From Giesbergeria sp. (GTDB lineage: Bacteria > Pseudomonadota > Gammaproteobacteria > Burkholderiales > Burkholderiaceae_C): 38,043 nt of DNA. Of this stretch, positions 19,752-29,444 are shown in pieces. Under the pieces are notes generated by a model. That model did no database searches, was not told the origin of the DNA, and saw only the letters and a program-made list of their open reading frames with translations. The position numbers and the translations under genes were made by a program. Location: assembly GCA_023150295.1 (NCBI GenBank), contig JAKLLE010000033.1, positions 1-38,043 of the forward strand, read 5' to 3'. Position 1 is the first letter of the stretch, and every line of letters begins with the position of its first letter.

Positions 19752-21616
19752 ACCCCGCCTCCCAAATCCTGGCCTGCGTCTTGCGCCAAGGCCTGTACGG
19801 TGTCGACAAACACCTGCGCGCGGTGCGCATAGTCGCGGAACATGTCCAGGCTGGCACAGGCGGGCGACAGCAGCACGGCGTCACCCGCATGGGCGCGTTG
19901 TGCGGCCCAGTGCACGGCCTCGGGCAGCGTGGCGCAGTCGTGCAAGGCGATGCCGGTGTCCTGCAGCGCTGTGCGAATGGCCGGAGCATCGCGACCGATC
20001 AGCACCGCCGCGCGGGCATAGCGCGCCATGGGCGCGGCCAGCGGGCTGAAGTCCTGGCCCTTGCCGTCGCCACCCAGGATGACGACCAGGCGCCGGTCGG
20101 GCCCCAGCCCATTGAGGGCGGCCACCGTGGCACCCACATTGGTGCCCTTGCTGTCGTCGAAGAATTCGACCTCATGCACCGTGCCCACCGACTCGACCCG
20201 GTGCGGCTCGCCCCGGTATTCGCGCAGGCCATACAGCATGGCCGAGAGCGGGCAACCCGCTGCCTGCGCCAGCGCCAGTGCCGCCAGGGCATTGGTGGCG
20301 TTGTGGCGACCGCGGATGCGCAAGGCGTCGGCGGGCATCAGGCGCTGGATGTGCAGCTCCTCCTCGGCGTTCTTGCTGCGGCGCAGGGTTTCGTCGGCCT
20401 CTTGCGCGCGCACCAGCCAGGCCATGCCGTTGACGACCTCGATACCGAAATCGCCCGGCCGCTGCGGCATGTCTGCGCCAAAGGTCACATGGGCGCGGTG
20501 CTGCGGCTTCTGCAACTTGACCTTGACCGGCGGTGGCAGCATGTGCATGACCAGCGCGTCGTCGCGGTTGAGCACCATCAGCGCCTGCTCGCCAAAGATG
20601 CGCGCCTTGGCGGCCGCGTAGGCGGCCATGTCGCCGTGCCAGTCCAGGTGGTCCTGCGTGACGTTGAGCACCGCTGCGGCCGTGGGCTCGAAGCCGCGCA
20701 CGCCGTCCAGCTGAAAGCTCGACAGCTCCAGCACCCAGGCCTCAGGCAACTGACCGGCGTCGATGCGCTCGGCCAGGGTGTCCAGCAGCGTGGGGCCGAT
20801 GTTGCCTGCCACCGCCACCGACTTGCCCGCGTGCGCCACCAGCTTGCCGGTGAGCGAGGTCACCGTGGTCTTGCCGTTGGTGCCGGTGATGGCCAGCACG
20901 GCAGGCGCGTAGCCATGGGCCGCACGCAGCGCGAGCAAGGCCGCAGAATACAGGTCAATTTCGCTTCCAACGCTTATTCCACGGGCGCCAGCAGCTATAA
21001 AAACAGGAGCAATCACTTGCGGAGCCAGGCCGGGCGAGCGATACACCGCGCTGAAGTTCGCACCGTCGAGCAAGCTCGCATCAAAGGCTCCTGCCACAAA
21101 ACGCACCTGGGGCAGCTCGGCGCGCAATTGCGCCAGCTGCGGCGGTGCCTCGCGCGTGTCGGCCACCGTCACCTGGGCACCGCAGCGCGCACACCAGCGC
21201 GCCATGGCCAGGCCCGATGCGCCCAAGCCCAGCACCAGCACCTCCTGGTCCTGCAGGGGCTTGCTGCCCTCCAGGGGCCAGCCTGCGGGTACGGGGTCGG
21301 GTGCGGCGGGCGGCTCCTCGGCGGTGGGTTCGGGTGCCGCGGATTCGACGGCCTCGGCGCCCGGGTCGGACACCGGGGTCTCGGCAAAGATGCGCGCCAC
21401 AAAAGCCGCGGCCTCGCGCGCGGCGTCCAGGGTTTGGGGCAGCTCGTGCTGGGGCGCCGGGGCCACCACCGCGGGCGCAGCGCCACTGCTCCCCAGATCC
21501 GCTGCAGCGGACTCAGCAGGCATGGCCGGTGCGCCAGCCTCATCTTCCGCAGGCTGGGGCAGCGCCAAGGGCGTGCCTTCGGCGGTGGGGGGGAGGTGCT
21601 CGTCCAGCGGGTTCAT
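19748..21616 (-). CDS. murD: UDP-N-acetylmuramoyl-L-alanine--D-glutamate ligase MurD, with a long N-terminal extension
   Basis: The 622-aa Mur ligase adds D-Glu to UDP-MurNAc-L-Ala. The start ATG (21616) overlaps the mraY stop; the frame extends upstream only through mraY. The enzyme core starts near residue 121 ([15 protein letters not shown]), with the P-loop [10 protein letters not shown] and the C-terminal [13 protein letters not shown]. The first ~120 residues are rich in Ala, Pro and Glu and look disordered, so the protein is far longer than E. coli MurD (438). Residues about 202-219 ([17 protein letters not shown]), where the first domain ends, come from a family-A repeat. Confidence 0.96.
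   Translation of the reverse strand: MNPLDEHLPPTAEGTPLALPQPAEDEAGAPAMPAESAAADLGSSGAAPAVVAPAPQHELPQTLDAAREAAAFVARIFAETPVSDPGAEAVESAAPEPTAEEPPAAPDPVPAGWPLEGSKPLQDQEVLVLGLGASGLAMARWCARCGAQVTVADTREAPPQLAQLRAELPQVRFVAGAFDASLLDGANFSAVYRSPGLAPQVIAPVFIAAGARGISVGSEIDLYSAALLALRAAHGYAPAVLAITGTNGKTTVTSLTGKLVAHAGKSVAVAGNIGPTLLDTLAERIDAGQLPEAWVLELSSFQLDGVRGFEPTAAAVLNVTQDHLDWHGDMAAYAAAKARIFGEQALMVLNRDDALVMHMLPPPVKVKLQKPQHRAHVTFGADMPQRPGDFGIEVVNGMAWLVRAQEADETLRRSKNAEEELHIQRLMPADALRIRGRHNATNALAALALAQAAGCPLSAMLYGLREYRGEPHRVESVGTVHEVEFFDDSKGTNVGATVAALNGLGPDRRLVVILGGDGKGQDFSPLAAPMARYARAAVLIGRDAPAIRTALQDTGIALHDCATLPEAVHWAAQRAHAGDAVLLSPACASLDMFRDYAHRAQVFVDTVQALAQDAGQDLGGGV
20958..21011 (+). repeat. Family-A repeat, copy 4 (inside murD)
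   Basis: TTTCGCTTCCAACGCTTAT, TCCAC, GGGCGCCAGCAGCTATAAAAACAGGAGCA is a full copy in the family orientation. Its 3' end (AAACAGGAGCA) is shared with copy 7 in rlmI rather than with the TTTGATAGCA variant. It is read in the same frame as copy 7. Confidence 0.78.
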
Positions 21617-22791
21617 CGCAGCTTCAGGGTGGACAGGCCGATGAGGCACAGCAGCATGGTGATGATCCAGAAACGCACGACCACCTGCGTCTCCTTCCAG
21701 CCGCTCTTCTCGAAATGGTGGTGCAGCGGCGCCATCTTGAGCAGACGCCGGCCTTCGCCGTACTTGCGCTTGGTGTACTTGAACCAGCTCACCTGCAGCA
21801 TGACCGACAGCGCCTCGACCACAAAGATGCCGCCCATGATGGCCAGCACGATTTCCTGGCGCACGATGACGGCAATGGTGCCCAGGGCACCGCCCAGCGC
21901 CAGCGCGCCCACATCGCCCATGAACACCTGGGCCGGGTGGGTGTTGAACCACAGGAAGGCCAGGCCCGCACCCGCCATGGCGGCACAGAAGATGAGCAGC
22001 TCACCCGCACCCGGAATGTGCGGGAAGAACAGGTACTTGGAATACACCGAGCTACCCGCCACGTAGGCAAAAACGCCCAGCGCCGAGCCCACCATGACCA
22101 CCGGCATGATGGCCAGGCCGTCCAGGCCGTCCGTCAGGTTGACCGCGTTGCTGGAACCCACGATCACCAGGTAGGTAAGGATGACGAAGCCCAGCACGCC
22201 CAGCGGGTAGCTCACTTCCTTGAAGAACGGCACCAACAGGCCCGCCTTGGGCGGCAAGCTGACATCAAAACCCGAACTGACCCACGTGAAGAACAGCTCC
22301 AGCACCTTGAGGTTGGAGCTTTCGGAAATGCTGAACACCAGGTACAGCGCCGCCGCCAGCCCGATGAGCGACTGCCACAGGTACTTCTCGCGCGAAGGCA
22401 TGCCGTTGGGGTCTTTGTAGACCACCTTGCGCCAGTCGTCGGCCCAGCCGATGGCACCAAAACCCAGCGTGACGATGAGCACGATCCACACAAAGCGGTT
22501 GGACAGATCGGCCCACAGCAGGGTGGCAATGGCAATGGCCAGCAGGATCAGCACTCCGCCCATGGTGGGCGTGCCGCTTTTGACATGGTGCGTTTCCATG
22601 CCGTTGGTGCGGATGGGCTGGCCGATCTTCAGTGCCGTCAGGCGCCGGATCACCGCAGGCCCTGCGAGCAGGCCGATGAGCAGCGCCGTCATCGCACCCA
22701 GCACGGCACGCAGCGTGAGGTACTGGAACACGCGCAAAAAGCCCAGCTCGGGCGACAGGCCTTGCAGCCATTGGGCCAGCCACATCAGCAT
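21613..22791 (-). CDS. mraY: Phospho-N-acetylmuramoyl-pentapeptide transferase MraY
   Basis: The 392-aa ten-helix membrane enzyme transfers phospho-MurNAc-pentapeptide to undecaprenyl phosphate, making lipid I. Signature segments are [22 protein letters not shown] with the aspartate pair, [27 protein letters not shown] and [15 protein letters not shown] with the histidine triad. The length is above that of E. coli MraY (360) because of two longer loops (around residues 170-205), as in other betaproteobacteria. It starts 18 bases after murF and overlaps murD by 4 bases. Confidence 0.98.
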   Translation of the reverse strand: MLMWLAQWLQGLSPELGFLRVFQYLTLRAVLGAMTALLIGLLAGPAVIRRLTALKIGQPIRTNGMETHHVKSGTPTMGGVLILLAIAIATLLWADLSNRFVWIVLIVTLGFGAIGWADDWRKVVYKDPNGMPSREKYLWQSLIGLAAALYLVFSISESSNLKVLELFFTWVSSGFDVSLPPKAGLLVPFFKEVSYPLGVLGFVILTYLVIVGSSNAVNLTDGLDGLAIMPVVMVGSALGVFAYVAGSSVYSKYLFFPHIPGAGELLIFCAAMAGAGLAFLWFNTHPAQVFMGDVGALALGGALGTIAVIVRQEIVLAIMGGIFVVEALSVMLQVSWFKYTKRKYGEGRRLLKMAPLHHHFEKSGWKETQVVVRFWIITMLLCLIGLSTLKLR

Positions 22792-22809
22792 GGTGCACCT
22801 CGACCGGTT

Positions 22810-24231
22810 TCAATGCGTCGTGCCATGGTCGGCCTCCTGCGCCGCAGCGGCGGCTTGCGCGGTGGAGGTCAATGCCTCCACCACCTGTTCCATCTTCATG
22901 AATCGCGATCCCTTCACCAGCACGCTGCCCACCTCGGGCAGCGCCTGCCGCACCGCTGCCAACAGCGATGCCATGTCGTCAAAATGCGTGGCCGCGCCAA
23001 AGGCCTGCGCGGTGTACCGCGACAGCGTGCCCAGCGCGTACAGCCGCTCGATGCCGCGTGCACGCGCATGGGCCCCGGCCTCGGCGTGAAACTGCGGCCC
23101 CTGGTCGCCCACCTCGCCCATATCGCCCAGCACCAGCAGGCGCGGCGCGGGCAGTTCGGCCAGCACCTCGATGGCGGCGTGCATGGAGTCCGGGTTGGCG
23201 TTGTAGCTGTCGTCCACCACGGTGACGGTGCGCTCGCCGCTACGCACACCCAGCGCACGCGAACGGCCCTTGACCGGCGCGAACGCGCTCAGGCCGCGCG
23301 CGATGGCGTCCAATGGCACGCCCGCCGCCAATGCACAGGCTGCGGCAGCCTGGGCGTTGGTCACGTTGTGGCGGCCCGCAATGTGCAGCGCACATTCCAG
23401 CTGCCCTTGCGGCGTGGCCAGGGTGACCTGCCAGGCGCCGCCCTGCCACTGGGCCTGTGTGCAGCGCACATCGGCCTGCGCACCGCCAAAGGTGATGCAG
23501 CGCCGCCCCGCCGCCAGGCCCTGCCACAGCGCGGTGTAGGCATCGCCCGCCGGAAACACGGCCACGCCGTCTTCGGGCAGCGCGGCCAGCACCGAGCCGT
23601 TTTCTTCGGCCACGGCCTGCACGGTGTGCATGAATTCCAGGTGCTCGCGCTGCGCGTTGTTCACCAGGGCCACGGTGGGCTGGGCGATGCGTGCCAGCAG
23701 GGCGATCTCGCCGGGGTGGTTCATGCCCAGCTCGACCACGCCCACGCGGTGCGAGGCGTTCAGGCGCAGCAGGGTTTGCGGCACGCCGATGGCGTTGTTG
23801 AGGTTGCCGCGCGTGGCAAACGCGGCATCCTGCGCGTGCGCCTGCAGGATGGCGGCAATCATCTGCGTGACCGTGGTCTTGCCATTGCTGCCGGTTACCG
23901 CGATCAGGGGCAGGTTGAACTGCGCACGCCACGCAGCAGCCAGGTGGCCCAGGGCCTGCAGGCTGTCGGGCACTTCGATGCCCGGCAGCCCGGCGGCCTG
24001 CAGGCCGCGCTCGGCCAGGGCGGCCACAGCGCCGCTGGCGCGGGCCTGGGCCAGAAAGTCGTGTGCGTCAAAGCGCTCACCGCGCAGGGCCACGAACAGA
24101 TCGCCCGGCTGCAGCGTGCGCGTGTCGGTGTGCACGCGGGCCAGGGGCGTGGCGCCATCTCCCACCAGGCGTGCACGCGGCTCGCGTGACTGGATCCAGG
24201 CGAAAACCTGCTGCAAGGTCATGCCCATCAT
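22810..24231 (-). CDS. murF: UDP-MurNAc-tripeptide--D-alanyl-D-alanine ligase MurF
   Basis: The 473-aa Mur ligase adds the D-Ala-D-Ala dipeptide made by Ddl. The ATG at 24231 overlaps the murE stop (ATGA) and is followed closely by two further ATGs. The frame runs on to 24870, but only within murE. A MurF-type N-terminal domain (SREPRARLVGDGATPLARVHTDTR), the P-loop GSNGKTTVTQM and the VVDDSYNANPDSM motif, which is typical of MurF, are present. Confidence 0.97.
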   Translation of the reverse strand: MMGMTLQQVFAWIQSREPRARLVGDGATPLARVHTDTRTLQPGDLFVALRGERFDAHDFLAQARASGAVAALAERGLQAAGLPGIEVPDSLQALGHLAAAWRAQFNLPLIAVTGSNGKTTVTQMIAAILQAHAQDAAFATRGNLNNAIGVPQTLLRLNASHRVGVVELGMNHPGEIALLARIAQPTVALVNNAQREHLEFMHTVQAVAEENGSVLAALPEDGVAVFPAGDAYTALWQGLAAGRRCITFGGAQADVRCTQAQWQGGAWQVTLATPQGQLECALHIAGRHNVTNAQAAAACALAAGVPLDAIARGLSAFAPVKGRSRALGVRSGERTVTVVDDSYNANPDSMHAAIEVLAELPAPRLLVLGDMGEVGDQGPQFHAEAGAHARARGIERLYALGTLSRYTAQAFGAATHFDDMASLLAAVRQALPEVGSVLVKGSRFMKMEQVVEALTSTAQAAAAAQEADHGTTH

Positions 24232-25718
24232 GGGGTGCCTCCTCGGCGCTGGAGTGCTGCGATGGCTTGTGCCATGTCCGAGAATGGCTGTCGCACGCCC
24301 GCCGTTTCCTGATAGTCCTCGTGGCCCTTGCCTGCGATGAGCACCACATCGCGCGCATCGGCCTCTTGCAGGGCCAAACCGATGGCGGCAGCGCGGTCCG
24401 GTTCGGCGCGCACGGTTTCCCCGGCAATGGTGCCCAGCAGGATCTGGTGCAGGATGTCGGCAGGCCGCTCGCTGCGCGGGTTGTCGCTGGTCACCACGAC
24501 CCAGTCGGCGTGGCGCTGCGCAATGCCGCCCATCAGCGGGCGCTTGCCCGCGTCGCGGTCGCCGCCGCAGCCAAACACGCACCAGAGCTGGCCGCCACGC
24601 TCTTGCGCCAACGGTCGCAGGGCTTGCAGGGCCTGCTGCAGGGCGTCGGGGGTGTGGGCGTAGTCCACGGCCACCAGCGGTTGGCCGGACTGCACGATGC
24701 GCTCCATGCGGCCCGGCACGGGCTGCAACTGTTCGCAGGCACGCACGGCCTGCTCCAAGGGCACGCCCAGGGCGCGCTGCGCGGCAATCACGCCCAGCAG
24801 GTTGGAGACGTTGTAGCTGCCAATCACCTGCGTTTGCAGCATCAGGCTGCGTTCCCCTTCGCGCACACAAAAACGCAGGCCGCCCTCACCCAGCGTGACC
24901 TCGGTGGCGCTCAGGCGGGCGGCCGTGTGCTGCGAGAGGCTCCACAGGTTGATGCCACGCCCCTGCAAGGCTGCATGCAGGGCGGCACCCTGGGGGTCGT
25001 CGATGTTGATGGCAGCGGCACGCAGGCCAGGCCAGTCGAACAGCGCGGCCTTGGCCTGCCAGTAGGCCTCCATGCTGGCGTGATAGTCCAGGTGGTCTTG
25101 CGTGAAGTTGGTGAACACCGCCACGGGAATGCGCGTGCCCACCAGCCGGTGCTCGGCCAGGCCGATGGAGGAGGCCTCGATGGCGCACGAGCGCGCACCG
25201 GCATCGGCAAACTGCCGGAAGGAGCGCTGCAGCAGCACAGGGTCCGGCGTGGTCATGCCCGTGGACTCCAGGCGCCCGGCAAGCCCCACACCCAAAGTAC
25301 CCACCAGGGCACATGGGCCAAGCGCTGAATGCTCCTGATTCGATAGTGCCTGCGCCAACCACCAGGTGGTGCTGGTCTTGCCGTTGGTGCCCGTGACGGC
25401 CACCACCTCCAGCGCCTGGCTGGGCTGGCCGAACCAGGCGGCAGCGATGTCGCCGGTGGCCTGCTTGAGGCGGGGCAGCGCGGCGATGTCGTCGCCCGCA
25501 AAGGCGAAGGGCAGCACGCCCTCATGCTCGACCAGGCAGGCCGTGGCGCCGCGCACCAGGGCGTCGCGCACATGGGCACGGCCGTCGGTGGCTGCGCCGG
25601 GCCATGCGATGAAGCCATCCCCCGGCGCGATGCGGCGGCTGTCGGTGTGCAGCGTGCCGGTGACGCGCGCGCGCAGCCACTGCACGGCCTCGTGGAAATC
25701 GGTCAGGGTGCGGATCAC
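24228..25718 (-). CDS. murE: UDP-MurNAc-L-Ala-D-Glu--meso-diaminopimelate ligase MurE
   Basis: The 496-aa Mur ligase adds meso-diaminopimelate to the UDP-MurNAc dipeptide. The motif SDNPRSE in the C-terminal domain is the DNPR signature of meso-DAP (not lysine) enzymes, as expected for a Gram-negative cell. The P-loop is GTNGKTSTTWW. Residues about 124-134 (LSNQEHSALGP), just after the P-loop helix, look like a decayed family-A repeat. It overlaps ftsI and murF by 4 bases each. Confidence 0.97.
   Translation of the reverse strand: MIRTLTDFHEAVQWLRARVTGTLHTDSRRIAPGDGFIAWPGAATDGRAHVRDALVRGATACLVEHEGVLPFAFAGDDIAALPRLKQATGDIAAAWFGQPSQALEVVAVTGTNGKTSTTWWLAQALSNQEHSALGPCALVGTLGVGLAGRLESTGMTTPDPVLLQRSFRQFADAGARSCAIEASSIGLAEHRLVGTRIPVAVFTNFTQDHLDYHASMEAYWQAKAALFDWPGLRAAAINIDDPQGAALHAALQGRGINLWSLSQHTAARLSATEVTLGEGGLRFCVREGERSLMLQTQVIGSYNVSNLLGVIAAQRALGVPLEQAVRACEQLQPVPGRMERIVQSGQPLVAVDYAHTPDALQQALQALRPLAQERGGQLWCVFGCGGDRDAGKRPLMGGIAQRHADWVVVTSDNPRSERPADILHQILLGTIAGETVRAEPDRAAAIGLALQEADARDVVLIAGKGHEDYQETAGVRQPFSDMAQAIAALQRRGGTP
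25318..25349 (+). repeat. Partial family-A repeat inside murE
   Basis: CCAAGCGCTGAATGCTCCTGATTCGATAGTG lines up with the 3' two-thirds of copy 3 (AAGCGCTGTACGCTCCGTATTTTGTAGCA). The encoded peptide SNQEHSAL parallels QNTERTAL in MurG. The 5' part is not recognisable. Confidence 0.5.
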
Positions 25719-27460
25719 AGCGGCTCCTCCACCACCTCGGCCACGATCTGCGGCTTGACGTCCATGTCGGGCTGCACGCCCATCATGCGCAGCGTCTGCT
25801 GCACCACTTCGCTGAACACGGGTGCTGCCACCGCACCGCCGTAGTACACGCCGTTGCTGGGCTCATCGATCATCACCGCGACGATGATGCGTGGCCGGTC
25901 GATGGGTGCCATGCCGGTGAACCAGGCACGGTACTTGTTGGTGGCGTAGCTCTTGCCCACCTGCTTGCGCGCGGTACCCGACTTGCCGCCCACGGAGTAG
26001 CCCAGGGTCTGCGCCTTCTGGCCCGTGCCACCTGGGCCCGCGGCCATCTGCAGCATCTTGCGCACGGCGTCGGCCGTCTTGGGCGAGAACACGGGCACGC
26101 CCACGACCGGTTCGCTGCTCTTGAGCATGGTGGCCGGGATGATCTGCCCCTGGTGCGCAAACACGGTGTAGGAACGCGCCATCTGGAACAGGCTGGCCGA
26201 GAGACCATAGCCATAGGACATGGTGGCCTGCTCGATGGGGCGCCAGGTCTTGTACGGGCGCAGGCGACCGCTCACCACGCCGGGGAACCCGAGCTGGGGT
26301 TTTTGCCCGAAACCGGCGGCCGAGAAGGTTTCCCACATCTCGCGCGCGGGCATCTGCATGGCGATCTTGGTGGTGCCCACGTTGCTGGACTTCTGGATCA
26401 CACCCTCCACGGTGAGTGCGCCGTAGTTGTGCGTGTCCGAAATGGTCGATCCGGTGATGGTCAGACGCCCTGGCGAGGTATCGATGACCGTCTGGGGCCG
26501 CACGCGCCCGGTCTCCAGTGCCAGCGCAATGGTGAAGGGCTTCATGGTCGAGCCGGGCTCGAAGGTGTCGGTCAGCGCGCGGTTGCGCAGCTGCTCGCCC
26601 GAGAGGTTCTGGCGCTTGTCGGGAGCGTAGCTGGGGTAGTTGGCCAGGGCCAGCACCTCGCCCGTCACGGCATCGAGCACCACCACGCTGCCCCCCTTGG
26701 CCTTGTGCGCCTGCACCTGGTCGCGCAGCTTCTGGTAAGCAAAGAATTGAACTTTGCTGTCGATGGACAACTGCATGTCGCGCCCATCGACCGGCGGGCT
26801 GATCTCTCCCACGCCATCGACCACGCGGCCCAGGCGGTCCTTGATCACGCGGCGTGAGCCCGGCTTGCCGGCCAGCAGGTCATTGAAGGCCAGCTCCATG
26901 CCCTCCTGGCCCTTGTCCTCGACGTTGGTGAAGCCCACCACATGGGCTGCGGCCTCGCCCTCGGGGTACTCGCGCTTGTATTCCTTGCGCAGGTAGATGC
27001 CCTTGATGCCCATGCCCACGATCTGCTGGCCCAGGTCCCAGTCGAGCTGGCGCTTGATCCAGACGAAGGTCTTGTCCTCGTCGGCCAGCTTGCCCATCAG
27101 GTCCTTGAGCGGCATGCCCATGAGCCGGGCGAGTTCCTTGAGCTTGGCGCGCACCTGGGGATCGTCGTGCGCAACGTCCTCGGGAATGGCCCAGATGCTG
27201 GCCGCAGGCACGCTGGAGGCCAGGATGAGACCATTGCGATCCAGGATGCGCCCCCGGTTGGCGGGCAGCTCCAGCGTCCGCGCAAAGCGCACCTCGCCCT
27301 GGCGCTGGAAGAATTCGTTGCCTACCACCTGCACGTAGGCCGCGCGCAGGCCCAGGCCCACAAAGCCCAGGGCGATCATGCCCACGATGAACTTGCTGCG
27401 CCAGACCGGCGTCTTGCTGGCCAGCAGCGGGCTGGTGGCGTACAACACACTGCGGCTCAT
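25715..27460 (-). CDS. ftsI: Septal peptidoglycan D,D-transpeptidase FtsI (PBP3)
   Basis: The 581-aa class B penicillin-binding protein crosslinks septal peptidoglycan with FtsW. One N-terminal membrane helix (about 24-46) precedes the pedestal domain (RGRILDRNG). The transpeptidase motifs are all present: STMK with catalytic S304, SSN at 358-360, and KSGT at 493-496. It overlaps ftsL and murE by 4 bases each. The length matches E. coli FtsI (588). No lipobox is present. Confidence 0.98.
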   Translation of the reverse strand: MSRSVLYATSPLLASKTPVWRSKFIVGMIALGFVGLGLRAAYVQVVGNEFFQRQGEVRFARTLELPANRGRILDRNGLILASSVPAASIWAIPEDVAHDDPQVRAKLKELARLMGMPLKDLMGKLADEDKTFVWIKRQLDWDLGQQIVGMGIKGIYLRKEYKREYPEGEAAAHVVGFTNVEDKGQEGMELAFNDLLAGKPGSRRVIKDRLGRVVDGVGEISPPVDGRDMQLSIDSKVQFFAYQKLRDQVQAHKAKGGSVVVLDAVTGEVLALANYPSYAPDKRQNLSGEQLRNRALTDTFEPGSTMKPFTIALALETGRVRPQTVIDTSPGRLTITGSTISDTHNYGALTVEGVIQKSSNVGTTKIAMQMPAREMWETFSAAGFGQKPQLGFPGVVSGRLRPYKTWRPIEQATMSYGYGLSASLFQMARSYTVFAHQGQIIPATMLKSSEPVVGVPVFSPKTADAVRKMLQMAAGPGGTGQKAQTLGYSVGGKSGTARKQVGKSYATNKYRAWFTGMAPIDRPRIIVAVMIDEPSNGVYYGGAVAAPVFSEVVQQTLRMMGVQPDMDVKPQIVAEVVEEPL

Positions 27461-27753
27461 CGCTGCACCTCGGATGCGGCCGGTGTGGGCAGGGGATTCA
27501 CCACGTACTGCGTGATGGCCGGCGTGGCCGTGCGCATCTGCAGGCGCGCACGCGCAAGCTGCTCCACCCGCAGCGGCGTGGCCTGGGCGCGCTTTTCCAC
27601 CTGCAGACGCTGCTGCTCGGTTTCCAGGCGCCGCGCCTCGGCGTTGGCGCGGTCCAGCTCGGTGTAAAGCTGGCGCGATGCGTACTGCGTGTGCACCAGG
27701 TACAGCGCACTGGCAATCACCGCGAGCAGCAGGGCGATGTTCAGGCGCGTCAT
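27457..27753 (-). CDS. ftsL: Cell division protein FtsL
   Basis: The 98-aa bitopic protein has a membrane helix at about residues 4-20 ([17 protein letters not shown]). A coiled-coil region follows ([19 protein letters not shown]). FtsL pairs with FtsB and FtsQ in the divisome and activates FtsWI. The sequence is poorly conserved in general, and the call depends strongly on size, topology and position between rsmH and ftsI, with 4-base overlaps on both sides. Confidence 0.93.
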   Translation of the reverse strand: MTRLNIALLLAVIASALYLVHTQYASRQLYTELDRANAEARRLETEQQRLQVEKRAQATPLRVEQLARARLQMRTATPAITQYVVNPLPTPAASEVQR

Positions 27754-28679
27754 GCCGGCACCTCGGTACGCTCGGCCACGCGCATCACGGCGCTGCGCGC
27801 GCGCGGGTTGGCCGCCACCTCGGCGGCACCGGGCTTGATGCGCGCCAGCGCCTTGAGCCGCATGGGCTGCGGCGCGGCAAAGGGGGCACGGCGGTCGTAC
27901 ACCTCCTTGGAGTGCTGCGCGATGAACTGCTTGACGATGCGGTCCTCCAGCGAGTGGAAGCTGATGACCACCAGCCTGCCACCCGGTTGCAACACCGACA
28001 GGCTGGCCTCTAGCGCCTGTTGCAACTCTTCAAGCTCGGCGTTGATGAAAATCCGAAGAGCTTGAAATGTGCGCGTTGCAGGGTTCTGGCCCGGCTCGCG
28101 GGTTTTGACCGCGCCAGCCACGAGGTCGGCCAGTTCTGCGGTGGATGCAACAGGACCCCGTTCCTGCCGCCGAGCAACAATCGCCTTTGCAATGGGGCCA
28201 GCAAACCGTTCTTCACCGTATTCACGTATCACCTCCGCAATCTGCCCTACTTCGGCACTGGCCAGCCACTCGGCCACGCTTTGTCCGCGCGTGGTGTCCA
28301 TGCGCATGTCCAGCGGGCCATCGAAACGGAAACTGAAACCCCGTTCGGGGGTATCGATCTGAGGCGAACTCACGCCGAGGTCCATCAGCACGCCAGCGGC
28401 GCTGCCGACCGGGAGGTCGGCCAGATGGCGAAAACCTTCATGCCGAATGGAAAAACGCGCATCCTGGATGCGCGCTGCTTCTTGGATGGCTTCGGGGTCC
28501 TTGTCGAAGGCCAGCAGACGCCCCTGGGGCGAGAGCCGTGAGAGGATGCGCCGCGAATGCCCTCCGCGCCCGAAAGTGGCATCGACCCACTGGCCCGCAG
28601 GCGCGTCGCCCGCGCCCGCCAGGAGCGCATCGACCGCTTCGTCCAGCAGTACGGTGGTGTGTGCAGCCGTGGTGGTCAA
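27750..28679 (-). CDS. rsmH: 16S rRNA (cytosine-1402-N4)-methyltransferase RsmH
   Basis: The 309-aa SAM-dependent enzyme (MraW) methylates C1402 of 16S rRNA in the decoding site. The start is taken as TTG at 28679 because GAGG lies about ten bases upstream and the protein then begins [19 protein letters not shown], the family N-terminus. An ATG further up would run into mraZ. Motifs are [13 protein letters not shown] for SAM binding, FDKDPEA, and [27 protein letters not shown] lies near the C-terminus. The stretch 28020-28330 uses visibly fewer G/C third positions than its surroundings. Confidence 0.95.
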   Translation of the reverse strand: MTTTAAHTTVLLDEAVDALLAGAGDAPAGQWVDATFGRGGHSRRILSRLSPQGRLLAFDKDPEAIQEAARIQDARFSIRHEGFRHLADLPVGSAAGVLMDLGVSSPQIDTPERGFSFRFDGPLDMRMDTTRGQSVAEWLASAEVGQIAEVIREYGEERFAGPIAKAIVARRQERGPVASTAELADLVAGAVKTREPGQNPATRTFQALRIFINAELEELQQALEASLSVLQPGGRLVVISFHSLEDRIVKQFIAQHSKEVYDRRAPFAAPQPMRLKALARIKPGAAEVAANPRARSAVMRVAERTEVPA

Positions 28680-28686
28680 GCGCGCC

Positions 28687-29115
28687 TCAGAAAGAGAAGT
28701 CCTTGAACACATCGGGCATGTCGCCCTGCATGGCCTGCGCCTCCTTGGCGTCATAAGTGGCCTTGTCCCACAGCTCGAAGTGCTCGCCCATGCCCAGCAG
28801 CATGGCGTCCTTGGTGATGCCCGCGGCTTGGCGCAGTTCGGGCGAGATGAGCACGCGGCCGGTGGCGTCCATGTCCACGTCCATGGCGTTGCCCAGGAAG
28901 ATGCGCTTCCACCACTGGGCCGACATGGGCAGCGCCGCAATGCGCTCGCGGAACTTCTCCCACTCGGGGCGCGGAAACACCATGAGGCAGCCGTGCGGAT
29001 GCTTGGTGATGGTGAGCTGGCCGGCGGCGGTGGCGCTCAGGACGTCACGGTGCCGGGTCGGCACAGAAAGCCGACCCTTCGCATCCAGACTGAGCGAAGA
29101 CGCCCCTTGAAACAC
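28687..29115 (-). CDS. mraZ: Transcriptional regulator MraZ
   Basis: The 142-aa AbrB-fold protein represses the dcw cluster by binding direct repeats at its own promoter. Two copies of the swapped-hairpin domain are seen: [23 protein letters not shown], and later [17 protein letters not shown]. The start is the GTG at 29115, preceded by AAGGGG; the frame extends to 29187, but that adds residues absent from the family. Matching operator repeats lie upstream. The gene leads the cluster, 7 bases before rsmH. Confidence 0.95.
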   Translation of the reverse strand: MFQGASSLSLDAKGRLSVPTRHRDVLSATAAGQLTITKHPHGCLMVFPRPEWEKFRERIAALPMSAQWWKRIFLGNAMDVDMDATGRVLISPELRQAAGITKDAMLLGMGEHFELWDKATYDAKEAQAMQGDMPDVFKDFSF

Positions 29116-29173
29116 TGCACCGACCCCTTGCTGTTGATTGAATCCATTGCCGACTTGCCACAGACCGGAAATG

Positions 29174-29233
29174 GCACTTTTCACCACCTAATTGCACTTT
29201 TTTGCACTGTAGCAGGAAAAGCAGTGTTCGCAA
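29174..29233 (-). promoter_or_regulatory. mra promoter with four MraZ operator repeats
   Basis: On the minus strand, AGTGC (29204-29208), AGTGC (29194-29198), GGTGG (29184-29188) and AGTGC (29174-29178) recur at exactly 10-bp spacing. That is the arrangement of known MraZ boxes, where short G-rich direct repeats have a 10-bp period. A promoter TTGCGA (complement of 29228-29233), 16-base spacer, TACAGT (complement of 29206-29211) overlaps the first repeat, which suits autorepression. Confidence 0.75.
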
Positions 29234-29397
29234 CAGGGTTTGCAACAACTTCTTGCAATGAAATCAAGGACTTAGGCGCTGTTTTGCATGTGCATGTCAG
29301 GCAAAAAACCTTTTACACAAAGCAGTTAGACGCGCCAATGAAAGTAACACCTGAGGCATGTGGACAGTCTGCCTTTTTGCAGCATTCCAAAGACAGA
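29234..29397. other. AT-richer spacer between the hslU terminator and the mra promoter
   Basis: No gene is supported here. The sequence is noticeably less GC-rich than its surroundings (for example 29260-29340), consistent with an upstream promoter region for the mra cluster. I see no clear repeat or attachment site in it. Confidence 0.4.
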
Positions 29398-29429
29398 GGC
29401 CGCCCGCTCCCCCAGAGGAACGGGCGGCC
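29398..29429 (-). terminator. Terminator-like hairpin after hslU
   Basis: A 9-bp stem (GGCCGCCCG 29398-29406 with CGGGCGGCC 29421-29429) follows the hslU stop by about 15 bases. The downstream minus-strand sequence TCTGTCTTT is only moderately T-rich. It probably insulates the mra cluster from hslVU transcription. Confidence 0.65.
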
Positions 29430-29444
29430 CGCACCGTCATGATC

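Noticed and set aside
21617-21952. Upstream extension of the murD frame
   Set aside because: It lies wholly within mraY in another frame. The ATG at 21616 overlaps the mraY stop as in the rest of the operon.
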